From Micromonospora sp. WMMA1947 (GTDB lineage Bacteria; Actinomycetota; Actinomycetes; Mycobacteriales; Micromonosporaceae): 64,000 nucleotides of DNA. The translations under genes were made by a program, and so were the position numbers. Of the stretch, positions 24,041 through 32,625 are shown in pieces. Where the stretch lies: NCBI RefSeq assembly GCF_027497355.1, contig NZ_CP114909.1, positions 1,550,001 through 1,614,000 of the forward strand, given 5' to 3'. The notes under the pieces were generated by a model. The model saw only the letters and a program-made list of their open reading frames with translations. It was not told the DNA's origin and did no database searches. The stretch's first letter is position 1; every line of letters starts with the position of its first letter.

Positions 24041-24091
24041 GTTAATAAGGGGCCCTTCCTCTACCGGAGGCGTTAACAAGGGGCCCTTCCT
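24041..24091. repeat. Two direct copies of a 20-bp intergenic repeat
   Basis: GTTAATAAGGGGCCCTTCCT (24041-24060) and GTTAACAAGGGGCCCTTCCT (24072-24091) differ at one base and start 31 bp apart. Each has the inner inverted pair AAGGG/CCCTT. I associate this sequence with intergenic repeats of Micromonospora; its role is unknown. It sits between divergent promoters. Confidence 0.8.
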
Positions 24092-24218
24092 TACACCTCG
24101 GCGCGGGGAGGAGGCCGCTGGGCGCGCGGTGCGGGGCGGGGCGGTCGCGGCCGGGGTACGCCGGGACTAACCTTCCCCGCATCAGGAGACGCAGGTCACG
24201 CGACGAAGGAGTCACCGC

Positions 24219-26207
24219 ATGAGCGAGGCATTGGCCAACTTGCTGAACGAGACGCGCCAGTTCCCGCCGCCGGCTGAACTCGCCGCGAACGCCAACGTGA
24301 CCGCCGAGGCGTACGAGGAGGCGGCCGGTGACCGGCTGGCCTTCTGGGAGCGCCAGGCCGGCCGGCTGGCCTGGGCCCAGCAGTGGGAGCAGGTGCTCGA
24401 CTGGTCGAACGCCCCGTTCGCGAAGTGGTTCACCGGCGGCAAGCTCAACGTGGCGTACAACTGCCTGGACCGGCACGTCGAGGCGGGTCTCGGCGACAAG
24501 GTGGCGATCCACTGGGAGGGCGAGCCCGGCGACACCCGTACCGTCACCTACGCCGACCTGCACCGGCTCACCTGCCAGGCGGCGAACGCGCTGACCGAGC
24601 TGGGCGTGACCGCCGGTGACCGGGTGGCGATCTACCTGCCGATGATCCCGGAGGCGGCGGTGGCGATGCTCGCCTGCGCCCGGGTCGGCGCCACGCACAG
24701 CGTGGTGTTCGGCGGCTTCTCCGCCGACGCGCTCACCAACCGGATCCAGGACGCCAGCGCCAAGGTGGTGATCACCGCGGACGGCGGTTTCCGCCGGGGC
24801 AAGCCGTCGGCGCTCAAGCCGACGGTGGACGAGGCGGTGGCGAACTGCCCGTCGGTGGAGCACGTGCTGGTGGTCCGGCGCACCGGTGAGGAGGTCGCCT
24901 GGTCGGCCAAGGACCACTGGTGGCACGAGACGGTGGAGACGGCGTCGCCGGAGCACGAGGCGCAGGCGTTCGACGCCGAGCACCCGCTGTTCATCCTCTA
25001 CACCAGCGGCACGACGGCCCGGCCGAAGGGCATCCTGCACACCACCGGCGGCTACCTGACCCAGGCGTCGTACACCACCCACGCGGTGTTCGACCTGAAG
25101 CCGGAGACGGACGTGTACTGGTGCACCGCCGACATCGGCTGGGTGACCGGGCACTCCTACATCGTGTACGGCCCGCTCTCCAACGGCGCCACCCAGGTCA
25201 TGTACGAGGGCACGCCGGACACCCCGCACAAGGGCCGGTTCTGGGAGGTCGTCGACAAGTACAAGGTGACCATCCTGTACACCGCGCCGACGCTGATCCG
25301 CACCATGATGAAGTGGGGCGAGGACATCCCGGCCGGGTACGACCTGTCGTCGCTGCGCCTGCTCGGCAGCGTCGGTGAGCCGATCAACCCGGAGGCGTGG
25401 ATCTGGTACCGGCAGCACGTCGGGCGCGGCGAGCTGCCGGTGGTGGACACCTGGTGGCAGACCGAGACCGGCGCCATCATGATCTCGCCACTGCCCGGTG
25501 TGACCGAGGCGAAGCCCGGCTCGGCGATGAGCCCGCTGCCCGGCATCGTCGCCGACGTGGTCGACGACCAGGGCCAGTCGGTGCCGAACGGCGGCGGCGG
25601 GTACCTGGTGCTGAAGGAGCCGTGGCCGTCGATGCTGCGGACGATCTGGGGCGACGACAACCGGTTCCTGGAGACCTACTGGTCCCGGTTCGGCGCGGGC
25701 GCGAACACCGGCGACGAGTGGGTCTACTTCGCCGGTGACGGCGCCAAGAAGGACGACGACGGGCACATCTGGCTGCTCGGCCGGGTGGACGACGTGATGC
25801 TGGTGTCCGGTCACAACATCTCCACGACGGAGGTGGAGTCGGCGCTGGTGAGCCACCCGTCGGTGGCGGAGGCGGCGGTGGTCGGCGCGACCGACCCGAC
25901 CACCGGCCAGGCGATCGTCGCGTTCGCCATCCCGCGCGGCAGCACGGAGATCTCGGGTGACGCGGGCGAGCAGCTCATCGCCGAGCTGCGCAACCACGTG
26001 GCGAAGACGCTCGGCCCGATCGCCAAGCCGCGGCAGATCATGCTGGTGCCGGAGTTGCCGAAGACCCGCTCCGGCAAGATCATGCGCCGGCTGCTGCGGG
26101 ACGTGGCGGAGAACCGGTCGCTCGGCGACGTGACCACGCTCCAGGACTCCTCGGTGATGGATCTGATCTCGTCGGGGATGAGCGGCGGCAAGTCCGACGA
26201 GGACTGA
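24219..26207 (+). CDS. acs: Acetyl-CoA synthetase (AMP-forming)
   Basis: Makes acetyl-CoA from acetate, CoA and ATP through acetyl-AMP; 662 aa, usual length. The acetate/CoA N-terminal region is followed by the P-loop FILYTSGTTARPKGILH, the acetate-pocket region DVYWCTADIGWVTGHSY, TWWQTETGA, and the hinge and core DDVMLVSGHNISTTEVE. The C-terminal PKTRSGKIMRRLLRD carries the Lys that is reversibly acetylated to control activity. ATG 24219 has AAGGAG at 7 nt. TAACCT at 24168-24173 is a likely -10. A perfect 12-bp terminator follows at 26223. It corresponds to Rv3667. The P-loop Ala-Arg in place of Gly-Lys is a mild deviation. Confidence 0.96.
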   Translation: MSEALANLLNETRQFPPPAELAANANVTAEAYEEAAGDRLAFWERQAGRLAWAQQWEQVLDWSNAPFAKWFTGGKLNVAYNCLDRHVEAGLGDKVAIHWEGEPGDTRTVTYADLHRLTCQAANALTELGVTAGDRVAIYLPMIPEAAVAMLACARVGATHSVVFGGFSADALTNRIQDASAKVVITADGGFRRGKPSALKPTVDEAVANCPSVEHVLVVRRTGEEVAWSAKDHWWHETVETASPEHEAQAFDAEHPLFILYTSGTTARPKGILHTTGGYLTQASYTTHAVFDLKPETDVYWCTADIGWVTGHSYIVYGPLSNGATQVMYEGTPDTPHKGRFWEVVDKYKVTILYTAPTLIRTMMKWGEDIPAGYDLSSLRLLGSVGEPINPEAWIWYRQHVGRGELPVVDTWWQTETGAIMISPLPGVTEAKPGSAMSPLPGIVADVVDDQGQSVPNGGGGYLVLKEPWPSMLRTIWGDDNRFLETYWSRFGAGANTGDEWVYFAGDGAKKDDDGHIWLLGRVDDVMLVSGHNISTTEVESALVSHPSVAEAAVVGATDPTTGQAIVAFAIPRGSTEISGDAGEQLIAELRNHVAKTLGPIAKPRQIMLVPELPKTRSGKIMRRLLRDVAENRSLGDVTTLQDSSVMDLISSGMSGGKSDED

Positions 26208-26222
26208 CCACAGCCCGACCAG

Positions 26223-26252
26223 GGGGCGGACCGCACTGCGGTCCGCCCCTTC
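26223..26252 (+). terminator. Terminator of acs
   Basis: GGGGCGGACCGC (26223-26234) and GCGGTCCGCCCC (26238-26249) pair perfectly over 12 bp with a 3-base loop, followed by TTCGTCGT. Confidence 0.85.
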
Positions 26253-26429
26253 GTCGTATCCGGGATCCGCGCTGGTCGATCGGTGGACCCGAGCTGACCT
26301 GATCGGCCAGAGCACTTTTCCACCACTGTCGATGTCGCTGCTTGTCGGTTACGTTCAGCCGCACCGGCGGATTTCGACGAGCGTCAGTGAGACGGCCGGT
26401 TCCCCACCATTCCCTACGAACGGAGTGGC

Positions 26430-29222
26430 ATGCTCCCCATGTCGCAGCACAGGGCACGGCGACGCTTACTCGTCGCGCTGCCCGCCATCGCGCTCGCGGC
26501 CACGTCGCTGACCGTGACGGGCAGCGCGGCGGCTCAGCCGGCCCGATCCGCACCGGTCACGATCGGGGCGGACGAGCACTACATCAACTACGCCGAGCCC
26601 GAGGTCCAGCCGGACACCGGCGGCAAGGAGGTCAAGGGCCGCGACGGCGTCTTCTCCTCGCCCGCCGACGAGGCCCGCGCCTACGACCGCAAGTACGCCG
26701 GGGGCAACCCGGTCGCCGCCCGCGAGCTGGCCAAGCTGGAGGCCAAGTCCATCCGGACCGGTCATAGCCCGCGGAAGATCAAGAAGGCCAAGAGCACGCA
26801 GACCGCCAAGCTGCTGACGCTGCTCGTCGAGTTCAACGACAAGGCCAACGACGACTTCACGAACGTGATGGTCCCGAAGACGGTGTTCGAGGACCGCACC
26901 TGCGTTCCCGGCACCGTGCAGAACGGGCCGCGGCACAACACGATCCCGAACCCGGCCACGCTGCCGCACAAGGACAACAACTCGATGTGGGTGCCGGACT
27001 TCTCCCCGGCCCACTACGACAAGATGCTGTACAGCAAGAAGGGCATCACCGAGCGGGTCCGCAAGGACCTGAAGGGGCCGGACGGCAAGCCGGGCATCAG
27101 CCTCGCCGGGCGGACCATGCACAACATGTACCTGGAGATGTCCAAGGGCGCGTACACCGTGGACGGGCAGGCCAGCCCGTGGATCACGGTGCCGCACTCG
27201 GAGGGCTGGTACGCCGCCTCACGCTGCTTCCAGGACGAGAACGGCAACTGGGTCGCCGGACGTGAGCAGTCGATGAACGGCCACCCGGACAACCCGCAGG
27301 GCGCGGGCCGGCTCGCCACCGACGCGATCGACGCGCTGGCCGCCGCCGACCCGAACTTCCCGTGGGCCGACTACGACATCGAGGACCAGAGCGACCGCGA
27401 CGGCGACGGCAACTACCACGAGCCGGACGGCGTGATCGACCACCTGGTGCTGGTGCACGCCAACCAGGGCAAGTCCCGTGGCGGCGGCGACGTCGGGATC
27501 TACTCGGTCTGGGCGCACTCCTCGACCGTGACCGGCGGCTACACGATCCCGGGCACCAACCTGAAGGTGTCGAACTACATCGTGCAGCCGGAGGACGCCG
27601 GCGTCGGCGTCTTCGCCCACGAGTTCGGGCACGACCTGGGCCTGCCGGACCTCTACGACACCTCCGGCAACGCCGACTCCGACGTGGACTTCTGGGACCT
27701 GATGGCGTCCGGCTCGCACTCCGGCGAGATCTTCCAGGCGCTGCCCACCCACATGGGTCTCTGGGACAAGTGGGTGCTGGGCTGGGCCGAGCCGAAGACG
27801 TTCGGGCCGGGTGACCGGGCCAAGCTGGTCAAGCTCGGGCAGACGTCGCGTACGCCGGTCGGCACCGAGGACGGCATCAAGATCGACCTGCCGGACAAGG
27901 TGATCTCGCTGGCCACGCCGCACAGCGGCGGGAACATGTGGTACTCCGGCGCCGACCAGAACTGGGCCGACGTCAAGCTCAGCCGCACGGTGACCGTCCC
28001 GAACGCCGCTGACGCGAAGTTCTGGATGTGGAACAACTACGTCATCGAGGCGGACTGGGACTTCGGCTTCGTCGAGGTCTCCACCGACGGCGGCGCCACC
28101 TGGAACGAGCAGAAGGTGTACGCCGAGGGCGGCGCGCTGGTCTCCACGAACGACGGCTACGCCGACCCGAACGGCCGCATGGTCGACTTCGGCAACAAGA
28201 AGTACGGCCTGACCGGCAGCACCGGCGGCTGGCGGCACGACTACGTCGACCTGTCGTCGTTCGCCGGGCAGACCGTGCAGGTGCGGCTGCGGTACGCGAC
28301 CGACGAGGCGTTCGTGGAGCGCGGCTGGTTCGCCGACGACTTCTCGGTGACCGGCGGTGGCGCGACCACGTGGAGCGACGACGTGGAGAGCGGCGCGGCG
28401 GGCTGGACCCAGACCGGCGGCACCTTCACCGACACCAGCGGCGCGGGTTGGTACATCGACTCGGGCACGCAGGTGAAGTCGCACTACTACCTCGCCGAGT
28501 GGCGTAACTTCGACGGCTTCGACAAGGGCCTGAAGTACACCTACGACACCGTCTACTCGCACGAGGCGTGGAAGGTCGACCGGATCGCGTACAACGCGCC
28601 GGGCATGCTGGTCTGGTACCGGGACACCCAGCTCGGCGACGTCAACCACGTCACCGCGCAGATGACCGCCCTGCCCAGCTACGGCGCGAAGGGCGGTCTG
28701 CTGATCGTCGACTCGCACAACGACCCGCTGCGCCGCAAGGGCGTCGCGGCCGAGAAGGACCCGTCGGTGCTGAAGAACCTGCCCAGCCGGCCGCAGTCCT
28801 CCAACGCCGCGTTCGGCCTGAAGCCCACGTACCCGTTCAAGGAGTGCCTGGAGGCGGCGGACGAGCCGTACAGCGAGTACTGCACGAAGTTCGGCCCGCA
28901 GGCTCCGGTGCGTGGCTTCACCGACGCCAAGGGCTGGTACCCGGGCATCGAGATCCGCGACGGCGCCGCGTACGCGCGGGACAACGACGCCTCGGTGGTC
29001 ATCCCGTCGCGGGGCAACCAGCAGTACACGACCCGGGTGGTGAACCCGGACGGCACGCCGGCGACGGACTACTACGGTTCGACGCTGGGTGGCGGGGCGA
29101 TCGTGCTCGGCACCGGCAACCCGGGTGACGCGGGCGTCCAGTACGGCGTCTCGATCATCATCAAGCGGGCCGCGAAGGACAACTCGTACGCCCAGGTGTA
29201 CGTGGTTCCGCCGCGGAGCTGA
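26430..29222 (+). CDS. Secreted M6-family metalloprotease (immune inhibitor A-like), first copy
   Basis: A 930-aa exported zinc protease. The signal peptide is RARRRLLVALPAIALAATSLTVTGSAAA, followed by a pro-region. The catalytic M6 domain carries HEFGHDLGLPDLYD (zinc ligands His397 and His401, catalytic Glu398) and the downstream Met-turn region FWDLMASGSHSG. The C-terminal half has two beta-sandwich segments with VEVSTDGGATWNEQKVY and DYVDLSSFAGQTVQVRLRY, the MAM-like modules usual in InhA proteases. ATG 26430 follows GGAG; ATG 26439 is the alternative. It probably degrades extracellular proteins. A strong terminator at 29282 separates it from its paralogue. Confidence 0.93.
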   Translation: MLPMSQHRARRRLLVALPAIALAATSLTVTGSAAAQPARSAPVTIGADEHYINYAEPEVQPDTGGKEVKGRDGVFSSPADEARAYDRKYAGGNPVAARELAKLEAKSIRTGHSPRKIKKAKSTQTAKLLTLLVEFNDKANDDFTNVMVPKTVFEDRTCVPGTVQNGPRHNTIPNPATLPHKDNNSMWVPDFSPAHYDKMLYSKKGITERVRKDLKGPDGKPGISLAGRTMHNMYLEMSKGAYTVDGQASPWITVPHSEGWYAASRCFQDENGNWVAGREQSMNGHPDNPQGAGRLATDAIDALAAADPNFPWADYDIEDQSDRDGDGNYHEPDGVIDHLVLVHANQGKSRGGGDVGIYSVWAHSSTVTGGYTIPGTNLKVSNYIVQPEDAGVGVFAHEFGHDLGLPDLYDTSGNADSDVDFWDLMASGSHSGEIFQALPTHMGLWDKWVLGWAEPKTFGPGDRAKLVKLGQTSRTPVGTEDGIKIDLPDKVISLATPHSGGNMWYSGADQNWADVKLSRTVTVPNAADAKFWMWNNYVIEADWDFGFVEVSTDGGATWNEQKVYAEGGALVSTNDGYADPNGRMVDFGNKKYGLTGSTGGWRHDYVDLSSFAGQTVQVRLRYATDEAFVERGWFADDFSVTGGGATTWSDDVESGAAGWTQTGGTFTDTSGAGWYIDSGTQVKSHYYLAEWRNFDGFDKGLKYTYDTVYSHEAWKVDRIAYNAPGMLVWYRDTQLGDVNHVTAQMTALPSYGAKGGLLIVDSHNDPLRRKGVAAEKDPSVLKNLPSRPQSSNAAFGLKPTYPFKECLEAADEPYSEYCTKFGPQAPVRGFTDAKGWYPGIEIRDGAAYARDNDASVVIPSRGNQQYTTRVVNPDGTPATDYYGSTLGGGAIVLGTGNPGDAGVQYGVSIIIKRAAKDNSYAQVYVVPPRS

Positions 29223-29281
29223 GCCGTACGTTCAAACCGGAACCGGAATGACCGGAAAATGAGCTGAAGATGCTCGATGGG

Positions 29282-29317
29282 GGAAGGGTCGGGAGCGCTC
29301 GCGCTCCCGACCCTTCC
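29282..29317 (+). terminator. Terminator of the first M6 protease gene
   Basis: GGAAGGGTCGGGAGCG (29282-29297) pairs perfectly over 16 bp with CGCTCCCGACCCTTCC (29302-29317) around a 4-base loop, so the two protease genes are separate transcripts. Confidence 0.85.
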
Positions 29318-29492
29318 GCGCAGCCGGTTAATCCATGATTGTCACTGCACTCCATGATCGAGACATCGTTGCTGGTCAACGGCTCGGCGACGGGCCGGCG
29401 TGTGACGGTGGAAAGCATTCCCAACAAAAAGTTGCTACAAATCGACGCACACATCTTCCCACCAGTCGCAGCAGTGTCTATGTTCACCATTG

Positions 29493-29508
29493 GTCCCACT
29501 AGTGGGAC
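29493..29508. promoter_or_regulatory. Perfect 16-bp palindrome upstream of the second M6 protease
   Basis: GTCCCACTAGTGGGAC is fully self-complementary and lies 55 bp before GTG 29564. TTCCCA (29456) and TATGTT (29479) are 17 bp apart, just upstream, so the palindrome would cover the transcription start. The rest of the 341-bp gap 29223-29563 holds the terminator and no gene I can support. Confidence 0.5.
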
Positions 29509-29563
29509 GTTCCACCGGCCCGTACCCCCAGTTGGGCCGGTTCCCTCACACCGGAGGTACCAC

Positions 29564-31981
29564 GTGCGCAAAGTCGCAGTGGGTCTGCTCGGGCTTTCGC
29601 TGACCGCGACGGGGCTGGTGGCGGGCACGTCCGCCAGCGCCGCGCCGACGCCGAAGCTGCCGGCCGCCGCTCCGTCGGTGGCCGAGCCTGCGCAGGCTGA
29701 GCACGACCTGCCCAACCCGCTCGAGGAGAAGCGGCGCGCGCTGCGCCAGGAAGGCCTCAGCGAGGTCCTGTCCGGCAGGGCGAAGGCCCAGAAGATCAAC
29801 GGCAGCACCGTCGTCAAGGTCGGCGAGAAGGCTGCCGCCGGTTCCGCGGCGGGCAGGTCCGCCAAGAGCACCAAGGCCGGCAAGGGTCCGACCGAGGACC
29901 AGTACGTCGAACTCTCCCGCGAGCGGACCGACAAGATCTTCGTCATCCTCGCGGAGTTCGGCGACGAGCGGCACCCGAACTACCCGGACCAGGACACCGA
30001 CCCGGACACCCCGGGCCCGACCCGGTTCGACGGTCCGCTCCGCAACCAGATCCCCCAGCCCAACCGTGCGGTGGACAACTCCACGGTCTGGCAGGCCGAC
30101 TACAGCGCCGACCACTACCGGCAGCTGTACTTCGGCACCAACCCGGGCGACGAGTCGCTGAAGCAGTACTACGAGGCCCAGTCCTCGGGTCGGTACAGCG
30201 TCGACGGCGAGGTCACCAACTGGGTGAAGGTGCAGTACAACGAGGCTCGCTACGGCCGTTCCGACGGCTACCCGTGCGCCTCGAACGTCTGCACCAACAC
30301 GTGGGCGCTGGTCCGCGACGCCGCCAACCAGTGGGTCGCCGACCAGAAGGCGCAGGGCCGCTCCGACGCGGAGATCGCCGCGGACGTCAAGGCGATGGAC
30401 GAGTGGGACCGGTACGACTTCGACGGCGACGGCAACTTCAACGAGCCGGACGGCTACATCGACCACTTCCAGATCGTCCACGCCGGCGGCGACCAGGCCG
30501 ACGGTGACCCGTACCAGGGTGAGGACGCCATCTGGAGCCACCGGTGGTACGCCTTCGCCAGCGACCAGGGCAACACCGGCCCGGAGAACTTCCCGGCCGG
30601 CGGCACCCAGATCGGCAACACCGGCGTCTGGATCGGTGACTACACGATCCAGCCGGAGAACGGTGGCCGGAGCGTCTTCTACCACGAGTACGGCCACGAC
30701 CTCGGTCTGCCGGACGACTACAACGTGGTCAGTGGTGGGGACAACAACAACGAGCACTGGACCCTGATGGCCCAGAGCCGGCTCGGCGCCAAGAACGACG
30801 GCGGCATCGGCGAGCGCGGTGGCGACCTCGGCGCCTGGAACAAGCTCCAGCTCGGCTGGCTCGACTACGAGGTGATCGTGGCCGGCCAGAAGCGCACCCT
30901 GGAGCTGGGCCCGCAGGAGTACAACTCCCCCAAGGCCCAGGCTGCCGTGGTGGTGCTGCCGCAGCGGGAGTACACGTTCCAGAACGGCAAGCCGTTCGAG
31001 GGTACGAAGCAGTTCTTCTCGGGCAACGACGACGACCTGAACAACACGATGACGCGCACTGTCGACCTCACCGGGAAGACCAGCGCCGCGCTGTCGATGA
31101 AGGGTCGCTACAGCATCGAGGCGGACTACGACTACCTGTTCTTCGAGGCGTCCACCGACGGTGGCCAGACCTGGGCCTCGCTGCCCGGTACGGCCAACGG
31201 CACCCCGCTGAAGGAGATCTCCCCCGGGCGCTACGCCCTGGACGGCTCCAGCAACAACCAGTGGGTCGACGTCAACATCCCGATGGACGCGGTCGCCGGC
31301 AAGGTCGTGCAGTTCCGGCTCCGCTACCAGACGGACGGCGGTGTCTCCGAGGGCGGCTTCTACGGTGACGCGATCACCGTGACCGCCGACGGTCAGACCC
31401 TCCTCACCGACGGCGCCGAGGCCGGTGCCAACGGCTGGACCCTCAGCGGCTTCAGCATCGTCGAGGAGACCTACACCCGTAAGTTCGACAACTACTACAT
31501 CGCCGGCAACCGGTCGTACGTCTCGTACGACAAGTACCTCAAGACCGGCCCGTACTTCTTCGGCTACGCGAACACCCGCCCGGACTACGTGGACCACTAC
31601 GCGTACCAGGAGGGTCTGCTGATCTCCTACTGGAACCTGCGGTTCGCGGACAACGACACGTTCGCGCACCCGGGTGAGGGTCGGAACATGATCATCGACG
31701 CGCACCCGCGGCCGATCTACAACCTGACCGGCCAGCCCTGGCGGGCCCGTGTCCAGGTCTACGACGCGCCGTTCAGCCTGAAGAAGGCCGACTCGTTCAC
31801 GCTGCACCTCAACAGCCAGCCGCAGTACATCCGCGGCCAGGCGGCGCAGCCGCTGTTCGACGACACCAAGCAGTACTGGTACCCGGAGCTGCCGAACCAC
31901 GGCGTCAAGCTCCCGGCCACCGGCACCAAGATCAAGGTTCTGGAGCAGAACGGCACCTCGCTGAAGGTCCGCTTCTCCTGA
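29564..31981 (+). CDS. Secreted M6-family metalloprotease (immune inhibitor A-like), second copy
   Basis: An 805-aa paralogue of the preceding gene. The signal peptide is VRKVAVGLLGLSLTATGLVAGTSASA, then a Lys/Ala-rich pro-region. The M6 domain has HEYGHDLGLPDDYN with zinc ligands His374 and His378 and catalytic Glu375, then HWTLMAQSRLG. C-terminal beta-sandwich repeats again carry FFEASTDGGQTWASLPG and VVQFRLRYQTDGG. GTG 29564 has a perfect GGAGGT at 5 nt; the open frame upstream to 29339 lacks a site. A palindrome at 29493 suggests its own control. A 15-bp terminator follows at 32002. The pair probably arose by duplication and then diverged. Confidence 0.93.
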   Translation: MRKVAVGLLGLSLTATGLVAGTSASAAPTPKLPAAAPSVAEPAQAEHDLPNPLEEKRRALRQEGLSEVLSGRAKAQKINGSTVVKVGEKAAAGSAAGRSAKSTKAGKGPTEDQYVELSRERTDKIFVILAEFGDERHPNYPDQDTDPDTPGPTRFDGPLRNQIPQPNRAVDNSTVWQADYSADHYRQLYFGTNPGDESLKQYYEAQSSGRYSVDGEVTNWVKVQYNEARYGRSDGYPCASNVCTNTWALVRDAANQWVADQKAQGRSDAEIAADVKAMDEWDRYDFDGDGNFNEPDGYIDHFQIVHAGGDQADGDPYQGEDAIWSHRWYAFASDQGNTGPENFPAGGTQIGNTGVWIGDYTIQPENGGRSVFYHEYGHDLGLPDDYNVVSGGDNNNEHWTLMAQSRLGAKNDGGIGERGGDLGAWNKLQLGWLDYEVIVAGQKRTLELGPQEYNSPKAQAAVVVLPQREYTFQNGKPFEGTKQFFSGNDDDLNNTMTRTVDLTGKTSAALSMKGRYSIEADYDYLFFEASTDGGQTWASLPGTANGTPLKEISPGRYALDGSSNNQWVDVNIPMDAVAGKVVQFRLRYQTDGGVSEGGFYGDAITVTADGQTLLTDGAEAGANGWTLSGFSIVEETYTRKFDNYYIAGNRSYVSYDKYLKTGPYFFGYANTRPDYVDHYAYQEGLLISYWNLRFADNDTFAHPGEGRNMIIDAHPRPIYNLTGQPWRARVQVYDAPFSLKKADSFTLHLNSQPQYIRGQAAQPLFDDTKQYWYPELPNHGVKLPATGTKIKVLEQNGTSLKVRFS

Positions 31982-32001
31982 TCCACTGATCGACGCACCA
32001 C

Positions 32002-32041
32002 GCGATGCCCGGGCGGGGAACCGCCCGGGCATCGCCCTTTT
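32002..32041 (+). terminator. Terminator of the second M6 protease gene
   Basis: GCGATGCCCGGGCGG (32002-32016) and CCGCCCGGGCATCGC (32021-32035) pair perfectly with a GGAA loop, followed by CCTTTTC. Confidence 0.88.
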
Positions 32042-32155
32042 CGGGAACCCGGCACACCGCACCGGCGTCCCATCCCGGTGACGCCCCGCACCACGCTGCC
32101 GGCCGCGTTCGCGACGGCCTTGCCCGCCGGCGCTCGCAGCCGAGACGGAGGATCC

Positions 32156-32494
32156 GTGTCCAACGACCACCAGCCCGCCACCGGCGACGCGGCCTCGCCC
32201 GCCGGTCGCCCCACGCCGCGCTCCGCCGGCGACCTGCCGACGCTTCGCCGGCCCGCCGGCCCGCCGAAGAAGCCGACCGACAACCGGCCGACGGGCGTCG
32301 TCGCCGGCTGGATCACCAGGGGTGGGTCCGGGCCGTGCTACGGGCTGATGGACGAGAACGGCACGGAGTACGCGGTGTACGGCCCCAACGCCGGCGAGCT
32401 GCGCAAGGGCGACCTCGTCACGCTGCGGCTCACCGCACGGGACCGCTCCGTCGACTGCGGACCCGGCATCCCGATGCGGATCATCGAGGATTGA
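32156..32494 (+). CDS. Small hypothetical protein with a beta-rich C-terminal domain
   Basis: A 112-aa protein I cannot place. The first 45 residues are low-complexity Pro/Ala/Asp. The C-terminal 65 residues (TGVVAGWITRGGSGPCYGLMDENGTEYAVYG, then LRKGDLVTLRLTARD) alternate hydrophobic and polar residues like a five-strand OB-type barrel, similar in rhythm to cold-shock or translation-factor barrels. This is a fold guess only. GTG 32156 has GGAGG at short spacing. It sits alone between the protease terminator and the alpha/beta hydrolase. Confidence 0.55.
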   Translation: MSNDHQPATGDAASPAGRPTPRSAGDLPTLRRPAGPPKKPTDNRPTGVVAGWITRGGSGPCYGLMDENGTEYAVYGPNAGELRKGDLVTLRLTARDRSVDCGPGIPMRIIED

Positions 32495-32612
32495 CAGCCG
32501 GTAGCGGCGCGTTCACACGCCTCCGAAGCATCGGGGTTCGCGGTTCCGGGTGACCGCCCGGAGAAATCCCTGATCCTCGTCACCTGCGGGGCCGGTGGGT
32601 GACCGGCAGCCC

Positions 32613-32618
32613 TAGGCT
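32613..32618 (+). promoter_or_regulatory. -10 box of a leaderless transcript (alpha/beta hydrolase gene)
   Basis: TAGGCT ends 7 nt before ATG 32626 and no ribosome site lies between them, so a leaderless start is likely. Confidence 0.55.
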
Positions 32619-32625
32619 GTGCCCC

